Shown here: piece after piece, positions 15,240 through 22,483 of the stretch
Position numbering within the stretch: position 1 is the first letter of the stretch
Layout: every line of letters starts with the position of its first letter
NCBI GenBank assembly: GCA_036001465.1
Contig: DASYUH010000056.1
Location: forward strand, 62,001-126,000
Direction of reading: 5' to 3'
Length of the DNA stretch: 64,000 nucleotides
From: Candidatus Polarisedimenticolia bacterium
Lineage (GTDB): Bacteria; Acidobacteriota; Polarisedimenticolia; Gp22-AA2
Position numbers and translations under genes: made by a program
The notes under the pieces: model-generated
The model's database searches: none
What the model saw: only the letters and a program-made list of their open reading frames with translations
Told to the model about the DNA's origin: nothing

Positions 15240-16021
15240 CCGGGGCGACCCCGTCCGCCCCGGGGCCCCCCTCCGCCTTCGCGGCGGCCATCCTTCCGGC
15301 GATCCTGGCCCCTGCCGCCGTCCTGCTGGCACGCGCCTCATCGGGACCTGTCCTTCTCCCGATTCTCGCGACCCTCGCCATCTACCCGGTCCTGGCGCTC
15401 CTCGTCGTGCGACGCCGGCGCAGGGCGGCGGCCATCGCGACGCTCCTGTGGGCGGCCAGCCTGTCGGTCTCCGTGATCGGTCTGACGGCGCGCCGGCCCG
15501 AAGCCATGGAGCCGATCGTCTTCAACGGCGCGGACTACAGGGACGAGATGTTTGGCTTCATCCGGAGCGGCCACGGAAGGGAGGGCGACCCGAGCCGCTT
15601 CCTGCCACAGCATGTCCTGCATCTCGCCGCGTTCTGTCTTCTGGCCTGGCTCTCCGCCGGGCTCCTGGGGATTGCCCTCGGGGCCGTCCTGGTCGCGTAC
15701 ATGTCGTTCTACGTCGGATCCCTGGCGGCCGCGGGAGCGGCTCCCGCCCTGGCCTTCGCGATCGGCTGGCCGCCGTGGGCGATCCTGCGGGTGGTCGCCT
15801 TCGTCCTGCTGGGTGTGACCCTGGCCGAGCCACTTCTCCTCGCCGCGATGCGCCGGATGCGATCCACGGCAACAGGGACTCCGAACCGGCCCGCGCGGCC
15901 CGAGGGACGCCTCGACCCCTGGTACCTGACCGCGGCGGCGCTCCTTCTGGCGGACGTGGTCCTCAAATACCTGATGGCCCCGGGCTGGGCGGCGCTGCTG
16001 CGCCGCTGCCTCCAACCTTGA
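15236..16021 (+). CDS. unknown multi-pass membrane protein
   Basis: A 261-residue protein with about six hydrophobic helices: near residues 13-33, 40-58, 68-84, 126-155, 163-200 and 228-248. A hydrophilic loop between the third and fourth (VFNGADYRDEMFGFIRSGHGREGDP) is likely outside or at a boundary. No family motif recognised. Start GTG 15236 overlaps the PfkB stop, so it belongs to the mtnP-pfkB transcript. Its last codons contain the -35 of the ribH promoter. Coding is supported by the overlap and helix pattern; function unknown. Confidence 0.65.
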   Translation: MTGATPSAPGPPSAFAAAILPAILAPAAVLLARASSGPVLLPILATLAIYPVLALLVVRRRRRAAAIATLLWAASLSVSVIGLTARRPEAMEPIVFNGADYRDEMFGFIRSGHGREGDPSRFLPQHVLHLAAFCLLAWLSAGLLGIALGAVLVAYMSFYVGSLAAAGAAPALAFAIGWPPWAILRVVAFVLLGVTLAEPLLLAAMRRMRSTATGTPNRPARPEGRLDPWYLTAAALLLADVVLKYLMAPGWAALLRRCLQP

Positions 16022-16047
16022 CAGTCCGCTCGGCAGGCCGCTACGAT
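16018..16047 (+). promoter_or_regulatory. promoter of ribH-nusB
   Basis: TTGACA (16018-16023), 18-base spacer, TACGAT (16042-16047). The -35 overlaps the stop codon of the preceding membrane-protein gene. The predicted start is near 16054, about 30 bases before the ribH ATG. No FMN riboswitch is visible in this short leader. Confidence 0.6.
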
Positions 16048-16083
16048 GCCGGTCTCGCTGGAAATCCACAGGGAAAGGTGCGC

Positions 16084-16560
16084 ATGACGGCGCGGGTCGT
16101 GAGCGGCAACCTGGACGGAAAGGGGCTCCGGATCGGCCTCGTCGTCAGCCGCTTCAACGATTTCATCAGCGAGCGGCTGCTCGCGGGGGCGCTCGACTGC
16201 CTCGGGCGCCACGGCGTGGCCGAGAAAGACATCCTGGTCGCGCGGGTCCCGGGCGCCCTGGAGATCCCGGTGGCGGCTCGCCAGTTGGCACTGTCCGGAC
16301 GGCACGACGCCGTCGTCTGCGTCGGCTGTGTCATCCGAGGCGAGACCTCGCACTACGAGCAGGTCTGCGCCGAGGTGGCCCGCGGCGTGGCGGCGGTGGC
16401 GCTCGAAGCCGGATTGCCCGTGACGTTCGGCGTCCTGAGCACCGAGAACCTGCACCAGGCGATCGAGCGGGCCGGCGCCAAGGAAGGGAACAAGGGCTGG
16501 GACGCCGCCCTGGCCGCCATCGAGATGGTCACGCTGTTCCGGAGCCTCAAGCAGGCGTAG
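16084..16560 (+). CDS. ribH: 6,7-dimethyl-8-ribityllumazine synthase
   Basis: A 158-residue lumazine synthase, the penultimate enzyme of riboflavin synthesis; it condenses the ribityl-aminouracil with dihydroxybutanone phosphate. Motifs: VSRFND (substrate), VPGALEIPVAARQLA, VCVGCVIRGETSHYEQV with the catalytic-site His, and GVLSTENLHQAIERAG. Full length. ATG 16084 follows the predicted start by about 30 bases; the long open frame upstream is a shadow of the previous gene. The nusB gene follows 9 bases later, a pairing found in many bacteria. Confidence 0.95.
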   Translation: MTARVVSGNLDGKGLRIGLVVSRFNDFISERLLAGALDCLGRHGVAEKDILVARVPGALEIPVAARQLALSGRHDAVVCVGCVIRGETSHYEQVCAEVARGVAAVALEAGLPVTFGVLSTENLHQAIERAGAKEGNKGWDAALAAIEMVTLFRSLKQA

Positions 16561-16569
16561 GAGCCAGAG

Positions 16570-16995
16570 ATGGGCGCGCGCCATCGGGCGAGGGAGTATG
16601 CGCTCCAGATGCTGTACCAGGCGGAGGCCTCCGGTGCGGCCATGCACGAGGTCAAGGCGTCCTTCTGGGCCGATCGGGAGGTGCCTCCGGAGGTCCGGGC
16701 CTTCGCGGAGCGCCTGGCCGGGGGCGCAGCCGGGGCGCGACACGAGTGCGACGAGCTTCTGACCGGAAGCCTCGAGAACTGGCGACTGGAACGCCTGGCC
16801 ATCGTGGACCGGAACATCCTCAGGCTGGCGGTCTATGAATTCCTGTACGAGCCCGAAACCCCTCCGATCGTCGTGATCGACGAGGCGATCGAGCTCGCCC
16901 GCTGCTTCGGAGGGGAGGATTCCTGGCAATTCACCAACGGGATCCTGGACGCCGTCCGCAAGAAGCTCGATGCGGCCGGCACATTCAAACGCTGA
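16570..16995 (+). CDS. nusB: transcription antitermination factor NusB
   Basis: A 141-residue all-helical RNA-binding protein that, with NusE/S10, acts on boxA of rRNA leaders. Family features: N-terminal RHRAREYALQMLYQAE, the central LENWRLERLAIVDRNILRLAVYEFLY and the C-terminal VVIDEAIELARCFGGEDSWQFTNGILDAV. Full length, intact. Second gene of the ribH operon. Confidence 0.95.
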   Translation: MGARHRAREYALQMLYQAEASGAAMHEVKASFWADREVPPEVRAFAERLAGGAAGARHECDELLTGSLENWRLERLAIVDRNILRLAVYEFLYEPETPPIVVIDEAIELARCFGGEDSWQFTNGILDAVRKKLDAAGTFKR

Positions 16996-17004
16996 CCCCC
17001 CCTG

Positions 17005-17018
17005 TTACAGTCCTGTAA
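17005..17018. repeat. short palindrome upstream of cheA
   Basis: TTACAG-TC-CTGTAA, 14 bases, in the 234-base gap between nusB and cheA. It could be a small operator or part of a weak nusB terminator; neither can be decided. The rest of the gap (to 17229) has a possible -10 (TAGATT, 17055-17060) without a good -35, and a doubtful 30-codon frame. Confidence 0.3.
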
Positions 17019-17229
17019 TTCAGTCTCTCGAGTGGCGATAGCCGCAATTCTGCCTAGATTTTATCCCGTGATTTCACCCCGCCGCGGGAACGGCCGTGCG
17101 GTCGCCGCCTGCCCGACGGGCGGGGTGCGCCGGATGGAGACACGTTGAGCGAGATCGTCAGCCACGGGGACCTCGCGCTGAAGCGGCGCCTGTCGGAGCG
17201 GTCGGCCGCGTCCGGGGGAGGCGGCGCGC

Positions 17230-19245
17230 ATGCCTGACGATGGACTCGGCCGTCCCGAGAACGAGCGCAGCCGGAGCGATTTCGTCTCGGAGGCGGAGGA
17301 AATCCTCGAGACCCTGTCGGACCGCCTGCGCGAGCTGGAGAGCGTCTTCGCCGCCGGACGGCCCCACGCCGAGTCGATCAACACCATCTTCAGGGAAGTG
17401 CACTCGCTCAAGGGGTTCGCCTCGCTTCTCGGGTTTCCCGACATCGCGGCCATGACCCACGAGCTCGAGGATCTCCTCGCCCGGTTGCGCCTGGGCGGGA
17501 GGCTCGAGGGGCCCATCCTCGACCTGCTGCACGACAGCCTGGACGCCCTGCTCGAGGCGCTCCGACGTCTGAGGGCCGGGGGAGGGGCGGATCTCGAAGC
17601 CGTCCGGGAGCGCCTGCGGCGGGCGGCCGCCTCGATCCTCGTCCCGACGGTGCCTGCCTCCGCCGACCTCGATGTGCCGGCCGAAGTCCGCGCGGTTCTC
17701 ACGGAGTTCGAAGAGCGCCGGATAGGGGAGCTCCGTCGGCGGGGTCGCCTGCTGTCACTCGTCAGGCTGCACTTCGAACCGGATCATCTCGAGTCCCAGC
17801 TCCAGGAGGCGGTGCGCCAGGCGGGGGAGATCGGCGAGGTGATCGCCCGAATCCCCCTTCCCGGCGTCGGAGGAGGGATCTCCTTCGATCTCATGATGGC
17901 CAGCGACCGGCCGCTCCGGGTGGACGATTTCCCCGCGGGGCGGTCGACGTCCATCCGGCCGATCGCGTCGGGGACCTCCGTCGCGGACGTGGCGTCCCGG
18001 GGGCCTGCAGGGGCCACGCAGGGGGATCTGGAGGACCTCGTGGGCCTGTCGGGCTCGCTGCGAGTGCCGGTGGCGCGCCTCGACGATGTCCTGGCCCAGG
18101 TCGGAGACCTGTCCATCGCCGTCGCGGCGCTGGAGCAGGGACTGCGCGCGGTACGCGAAGTGCATCCGGACGACCGGCGGGTGCGCGAGCTGGCACCGCG
18201 GATCCAGGGGATCGTGAAGCGGCTGCGCGGCCTGCAGCGCAGCGCCATCGAAGCGCGCCTGGTCCCGCTCGAGCAGATGTTCCGGGGCGCCGAGCGGCTG
18301 GTCGCCCGCACGGCGCGCGCCTCCGGCAGGGAAGTCACCTTGCACACCCTCGGGGCGAATACGAAGATCGACAAGGCGGTGATGGACGGGCTCGCCCCCT
18401 CCCTGATTCATCTCGTCACCAACGCCCTCGTCCATGGGATCGAGGCGCCGCGGGAGCGCGAGCGGGCGGGAAAGCCCCGGCAGGGGCGCCTGGTCCTCAG
18501 CGCCTTCCGCCGCGGGGGGGCGGTCGTGATCGATGTCATCGACGATGGACGGGGCATTTCCATGCCGTCGGTGCGCGCGGCGGCGGAGGCGCGTGGCCTG
18601 CTTCGACCGGGGGAGCCGTTCACCTTGGCGCAGGCCTGCGACCTGATCTTCCTGCCGGGCTTCAGCACGGAGACGAAGGTGAGCCAGCTCTCGGGGCGAG
18701 GGGTGGGGATGGACGTGGTGCGCCGCTCCCTGAGGCGCCTCAAGGGGACCATCGGAGTCCGCTCGATCGAGGGGAAGGGGACGACGTTCACGATGACCGT
18801 GCCGATCAGCCTGGCCCTGGTGCCTGCGCTCATCGTGCAGGCGCAGGGGCAGCGCTTCGCCATCCCGCTCGGATCGATCCGCGAGAACGTGCGGCTCCAG
18901 TGGTCGCGTCGCCGCCGGGACAGCGGCGGGGACGTCTACGACCACCCGGACGGCCCGCTCCGACTGGTCCGCCTCGACAGGCTCCTCGAGGGGGTCGGCG
19001 AGGACGGCGGCGACGAGCCCACCGGTCGATTCGCCCTGGTGACCCTGTCGGGCGGCCGGCGTGTCGGCATCGTCGTGGACGGGTTCCTGGGCCGCCAGGA
19101 CGTCGTGGTCAAGCCGGTCGGGCGCTGGGTGCGCGACGTGACGGGGGTGGCGGGGGCGACCGATCTCGGCGACGCGAGCGCCGTCCTCGTTCTCGATCCC
19201 GAAGCCCTGGTGGCCGGAGCCCCGGAGGATCGCGTCGGTGCCTGA
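17230..19245 (+). CDS. cheA: chemotaxis-type histidine kinase CheA
   Basis: A 671-residue hybrid-free CheA. The P1/Hpt domain (about 12-120) has the phospho-His58 in REVHSLKGFASLLGF. The long middle (about 120-265) has no obvious P2 domain. The P3 dimerisation helices (about 270-345) are followed by the P4 ATPase with N box HLVTNALVHGIE (from about 394), G1 DDGRGIS (about 438), the STETKVSQLSGRGVGMDVV box and GKGTTFTMTVP. A CheW-like P5 domain (about 530-665) ends the protein. All catalytic boxes look intact. It overlaps cheW by 8 bases. No methyl-accepting receptor is encoded nearby, so the input is unknown; such clusters often control twitching, development or polysaccharide rather than flagella. 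Confidence 0.92.
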   Translation: MPDDGLGRPENERSRSDFVSEAEEILETLSDRLRELESVFAAGRPHAESINTIFREVHSLKGFASLLGFPDIAAMTHELEDLLARLRLGGRLEGPILDLLHDSLDALLEALRRLRAGGGADLEAVRERLRRAAASILVPTVPASADLDVPAEVRAVLTEFEERRIGELRRRGRLLSLVRLHFEPDHLESQLQEAVRQAGEIGEVIARIPLPGVGGGISFDLMMASDRPLRVDDFPAGRSTSIRPIASGTSVADVASRGPAGATQGDLEDLVGLSGSLRVPVARLDDVLAQVGDLSIAVAALEQGLRAVREVHPDDRRVRELAPRIQGIVKRLRGLQRSAIEARLVPLEQMFRGAERLVARTARASGREVTLHTLGANTKIDKAVMDGLAPSLIHLVTNALVHGIEAPRERERAGKPRQGRLVLSAFRRGGAVVIDVIDDGRGISMPSVRAAAEARGLLRPGEPFTLAQACDLIFLPGFSTETKVSQLSGRGVGMDVVRRSLRRLKGTIGVRSIEGKGTTFTMTVPISLALVPALIVQAQGQRFAIPLGSIRENVRLQWSRRRRDSGGDVYDHPDGPLRLVRLDRLLEGVGEDGGDEPTGRFALVTLSGGRRVGIVVDGFLGRQDVVVKPVGRWVRDVTGVAGATDLGDASAVLVLDPEALVAGAPEDRVGA

Positions 19246-19699
19246 CGCCGCCGCGGTCGAGACGGGACATCGGGAGCAGGGGAGGATCCTCGTCTTCATG
19301 GTCGACGGGCAGGAGTACGGTGTGTCCCTCCAGCCGATCGTCGAAATCGTGCGCCACCGGGGCGCCACGCCGGTGCCTTTCGCCGACAAGGCGATCGAGG
19401 GCATCGTGCCGCTGCGCGGGCGCATGGTGACCCTGTTCGACCTGCGCCGTTGTCTGGCCCGCCCGCCGCGTCCTCCCGATCGGCGCGCCCAGGTCGTGGT
19501 CGTCGAATCGTCGGGGGACCTCCTCGGGCTGGTGGTCGATTCGGTGTCGCGGGTGACGGCGGTGCCCGGCGACGCCCTGGAGCCTCTGCCGTCCGGGCTG
19601 CGCCACGGACCTCCCGGAGTGCTCGGCGGTGTCCTGCGCCACAAAGAGGGGTACGTGATTCTCCTGGAGCTCGATGCCATGGTGAAGAGGCTCTCATGA
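19238..19699 (+). CDS. cheW: CheW-type coupling protein
   Basis: A 153-residue single CheW domain (ILVFMVDGQEYGVSLQPIVEIVRHRG; GIVPLRGRMVTLFDLRRCL; VVVVESSGDLLGLVVDSVSRV) that links receptors to CheA. Start GTG 19238 lies inside the end of cheA; the stop overlaps the next ATG as ATGA. Full length. The partner receptor is not in the window. Confidence 0.9.
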   Translation: MPDAAAVETGHREQGRILVFMVDGQEYGVSLQPIVEIVRHRGATPVPFADKAIEGIVPLRGRMVTLFDLRRCLARPPRPPDRRAQVVVVESSGDLLGLVVDSVSRVTAVPGDALEPLPSGLRHGPPGVLGGVLRHKEGYVILLELDAMVKRLS

Positions 19700-20583
19700 T
19701 CGTGGCCTGTCCGGGCTGTGGGCGGCGTTACCGCGTCCCCGACGGCGGAGGGGCGCATGCCGGGCGGCGCCTGCGCTGCTCCGCCTGCCAGCGCGTCTTC
19801 GATCCCGTGTCGCCGCCGGGCGGCCAGCCGGACACTCGCGGCGAGCGCGCCGCGGGGCCGGTGCTGGTGCTGGTCGGGGACGAGGATCGCGAGTTCCGGC
19901 ACCTGGTGCGGCGCACGCTCGAATCGTTCGGGTGCAGGGTCGAGGTGACCGACGATGGGGAGGCGGCCTTCCGCTATGCGGTGGCCCGCCGGCCGGCGCT
20001 CATGGTCCTGAATGTCTACCTGAAGCGGCTCCTGGGTGTGGCTGTGTGTGAAGGGGTGAAGGGGAGCCCGGATCTGAGGGGGACCCGGGTCGTCCTGGTC
20101 GGTTCGGTGTTCAAGTCCGGCCGGTTCATGCGCACTCCCGGGAACCTTTATGGCGCCGACGATTATTTCGAGGACGTCATTCCGGAGGCGCAGCTGCGCA
20201 CCAGGCTGCAGGGGCATCTCGGCCGGCGGGCGGCGCCGCCGGGGAACGCGACGGGAGCGGAGACGCTGGGTTCGCCCGCGGTCGAGCCGGCGGCCCTGGC
20301 CCCGAACGGTGCCGATGAGCCGATCGACCCGCGCTCGGAGATCCGGCGCCTGGCGCGCATCATGATCTCGGACCTCCGGATCTACTACCCGGACGGGTTC
20401 GTCAGGGCGGTCCAGGAGCGACGCTTCTCGGAGGAGTTCCGCGAGGAACTGGCGCAGGCGAAGGATCTCATCGGCAGGCGCTTTCCCAGCCTGCCGGACA
20501 GGATGACGGTCCTGACGGAGGCCTTGAAGGAGCAGATCGCCGAAGTGCGCGCCGAGGCCGCGCCGCGCCGCGCGGGCCCGTGA
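19696..20583 (+). CDS. zinc-ribbon protein with degenerate receiver domain
   Basis: A 295-residue protein with three parts. Residues 1-36 form an MJ0042-type zinc ribbon (CPGC ... CSAC). Residues about 54-175 are a receiver-fold domain. It keeps the acidic pocket (GDED) but the phosphoacceptor Asp is replaced by Asn106 (MVLNVYLK), so it should not be phosphorylated in the usual way. Residues about 200-290 are a helical domain (RIMISDLRIYYPDGF) of a kind seen at the C-terminus of some delta-proteobacterial regulators. Placed between cheW and cheB, it is a candidate scaffold or output protein of the chemosensory pathway. Start ATG 19696 overlaps cheW; stop overlaps cheB. Confidence 0.75.
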   Translation: MIVACPGCGRRYRVPDGGGAHAGRRLRCSACQRVFDPVSPPGGQPDTRGERAAGPVLVLVGDEDREFRHLVRRTLESFGCRVEVTDDGEAAFRYAVARRPALMVLNVYLKRLLGVAVCEGVKGSPDLRGTRVVLVGSVFKSGRFMRTPGNLYGADDYFEDVIPEAQLRTRLQGHLGRRAAPPGNATGAETLGSPAVEPAALAPNGADEPIDPRSEIRRLARIMISDLRIYYPDGFVRAVQERRFSEEFREELAQAKDLIGRRFPSLPDRMTVLTEALKEQIAEVRAEAAPRRAGP

Positions 20584-21170
20584 CCGTCTCCGACCCGCAG
20601 GATCTCATCGTGATCGGCTGCTCCACGGGCGGACCTCCGGCGCTTCAAGAAATCCTCCCCGAGCTGCCCCGCGAGACGACCGCCGCGGTCGTGGTGGCCC
20701 AGCACATGCCCCAGCGGTTCACCTCCCTGTTCGCCGGCAGGCTCCACCGCCTTTGCGCCCTGCCGGTCTCGGAGCCCAAGGAGGGGGACCGCCTGGCGGC
20801 CGGCCGAATCTACATCGCCGCAGGCGGGCAGCAGACGACCCTCGACAGGAAGGGGCGCGGCATCCTGTTCAGCGTCCGGCCGCGCGAGGCGTCCGAGCGA
20901 TATGCCCCGTCGGCCGACCTACTGATGACGTCGGCCGCCGGCCTGTTCGGCGCGCGGATTCTGGCCGTGCTGATGAGCGGCATGGGGGGGGACGGGGTCG
21001 CCGGCCTGCGCGCCGTGAAGGAGAGCCGCGGCCGGACGATCGTCGAATCGGAGGAGAGCGCCGCCGTCTTCGGAATGCCGCGCGGCGCGATCCGCGCCGG
21101 GCTGGCCGATCGCGTGCTCCCCCGCCGGGACATCGCGCTCGAGATGGTCCGCGTCTGCCGCCGTCCCTGA
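20580..21170 (+). CDS. cheB: receiver-less CheB-type methylesterase
   Basis: A 196-residue catalytic domain of protein-glutamate methylesterase. The triad is present: Ser in GCSTGGPPAL, His in VVAQHMPQRFT and Asp in MSGMGGDG. The N-terminal receiver domain of classical CheB is missing, so activity would not be gated by phosphorylation on the same chain; the neighbouring pseudo-receiver or CheY-like protein might act in trans (inference). No cheR lies alongside. Start GTG 20580 overlaps the previous stop. Confidence 0.85.
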   Translation: MTVSDPQDLIVIGCSTGGPPALQEILPELPRETTAAVVVAQHMPQRFTSLFAGRLHRLCALPVSEPKEGDRLAAGRIYIAAGGQQTTLDRKGRGILFSVRPREASERYAPSADLLMTSAAGLFGARILAVLMSGMGGDGVAGLRAVKESRGRTIVESEESAAVFGMPRGAIRAGLADRVLPRRDIALEMVRVCRRP

Positions 21171-21185
21171 CCCCCGGTTACAGGA

Positions 21186-21214
21186 TTGCACCGGCGGGGA
21201 GCGGGACCTATATT
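21186..21214 (+). promoter_or_regulatory. promoter giving a leaderless GAF-protein mRNA
   Basis: TTGCAC (21186-21191), 17-base spacer, TATATT (21209-21214), then 7 bases and the ATG at 21222. Transcription would start at or one base before the A of the ATG. No Shine-Dalgarno is present, consistent with leaderless translation. Confidence 0.6.
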
Positions 21215-21221
21215 CTGAGCC

Positions 21222-22103
21222 ATGAACCGGAGCCGCGACGCCGGCCCCCAGCCGGGGGAGCGCGACGACATCTCGGCGCGCGGCGAAGAACTGCGGAACA
21301 TGTTCAGCCGGGCACGCGCCTTCACCGAGGAGCTCCTGCGCGAGAACGAACGGCTGCGCTTTCGCGTCTCCGGCCTGCAGCGCGAGGTGGAGCAGGCCGC
21401 GACCCAGGGATCGGCCGCCGGCTCTCCGGCCCTTGCCCAGTTGAACGAGCGGGTGCGCGCGCTGGAGGAGGAGCGGAACGAGCTTCTGGGCCGTTTCCGC
21501 CAGGTGGAGGAGATGAACCGGAGCGTCGCGGCGCGCTATGACGAGATCGACGCCCAGAACAACCACCTCGCGAATCTCTACGTCGCGTCCTACCAGCTGC
21601 ATGCGACGCTGAACTTCGCCGAGGTCCTGGTCACGGTGAAGGAAATCCTGATCAACCTGATCGGGGCGGATGCCTTCGGCATCTTCTGGGTGGACGAGCG
21701 CCACCATCATCTGAAAACGGAAGCCAGCCAGGGGATGGGGGACTCGGTCCCCGAGACGATCCGTCCGGATCGCGGGCCGCTGCAACGGGCCGCCGCGGGC
21801 GAGTCCTACTACGCGGATCCGCTGCCGGAGTCCGGAGACATCGATCCCGCCCGCCCGATCGCCTGCGTGCCTCTGCGGATCGGCGCGCGCGTCATCGGCG
21901 TGATCGCCATCTACCGGCTGCTGACGCAGAAGGAACGCTTCGAGCCGCTCGACTTCGAGCTGTTCACCCTCCTGGCGGGCCACGCCGCCACGGCCCTGTT
22001 CAGCTCGAAGCTGTACCAGCGCTCGGAGAAGAAGCTCTCGGAAATCCAGGGGTTCCTGGACCTGCTGACGGCCCCTTCGCCGCAGAGGGCGGGGACGTCA
22101 TGA
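21222..22103 (+). CDS. coiled-coil GAF-domain protein
   Basis: A 293-residue soluble protein. Residues about 18-115 are a long charged coiled coil (heptads rich in Leu, Glu and Arg, with ERNELLGRFRQVEEMN). Residues about 118-265 form a GAF domain (LYVASYQLHATLNFAEVLVTVKEI; IACVPLRIGARVIGVIAIYRL; ALFSSKLYQRS). No transmembrane segment and no catalytic output domain. It probably senses a small molecule or acts as a scaffold, and it overlaps the CheY-like gene by 4 bases. Given the missing receptor in this cluster it could supply input, but it lacks the methyl-accepting signalling hairpin, so that is speculation. Confidence 0.75.
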   Translation: MNRSRDAGPQPGERDDISARGEELRNMFSRARAFTEELLRENERLRFRVSGLQREVEQAATQGSAAGSPALAQLNERVRALEEERNELLGRFRQVEEMNRSVAARYDEIDAQNNHLANLYVASYQLHATLNFAEVLVTVKEILINLIGADAFGIFWVDERHHHLKTEASQGMGDSVPETIRPDRGPLQRAAAGESYYADPLPESGDIDPARPIACVPLRIGARVIGVIAIYRLLTQKERFEPLDFELFTLLAGHAATALFSSKLYQRSEKKLSEIQGFLDLLTAPSPQRAGTS

Positions 22104-22483
22104 GCGCCGCCACCTTCCTGATTGTCGAGGATTCACCCACCATGCGCCAGCTGCTGGCCTTCTCGCTCCGCCGCCTGAAGGAATGCCGGATCATCGAGGC
22201 GGTCGACGGCGTGGACGCCCTGAAGAAGCTGACCACGGAGCGTGTCGATCTGGTCATCACCGACATCAACATGCCGATGATGGACGGGCTGAAGCTGATC
22301 TCGCTGATCCGCGGGAATCCCCGCACCAAGACCCTTCCGATCATCATCGTGACGACGGAGGGGGCGGAGGAGGACCGCAAGCGCGGCCTGGCCCTCGGGG
22401 CGAACGCCTACATTCCGAAGCCGATTCAGCCCTCCGACCTCCTCAGGACAATCGCGTCCCTTCTCGAGTCGTCCCGCAACTGA
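22100..22483 (+). CDS. CheY-like single-domain response regulator
   Basis: A 127-residue receiver domain with all key residues: acidic pair in VEDS, phospho-Asp55 in VITDINMPMMDG, Thr in IIVTTEG and Lys in PKPIQPSD. Likely phospho-target of the CheA above. The 3' end overlaps the convergent asparagine-synthetase-like gene by 58 bases, so the two transcripts are antisense to each other there. Confidence 0.9.
   Translation: MSAATFLIVEDSPTMRQLLAFSLRRLKECRIIEAVDGVDALKKLTTERVDLVITDINMPMMDGLKLISLIRGNPRTKTLPIIIVTTEGAEEDRKRGLALGANAYIPKPIQPSDLLRTIASLLESSRN

Noticed and set aside
17146-17238. A 30-codon TTG-started frame just before and overlapping cheA
   Set aside because: Too short, low-complexity end, no recognisable motif, and no clear ribosome site; probably chance.
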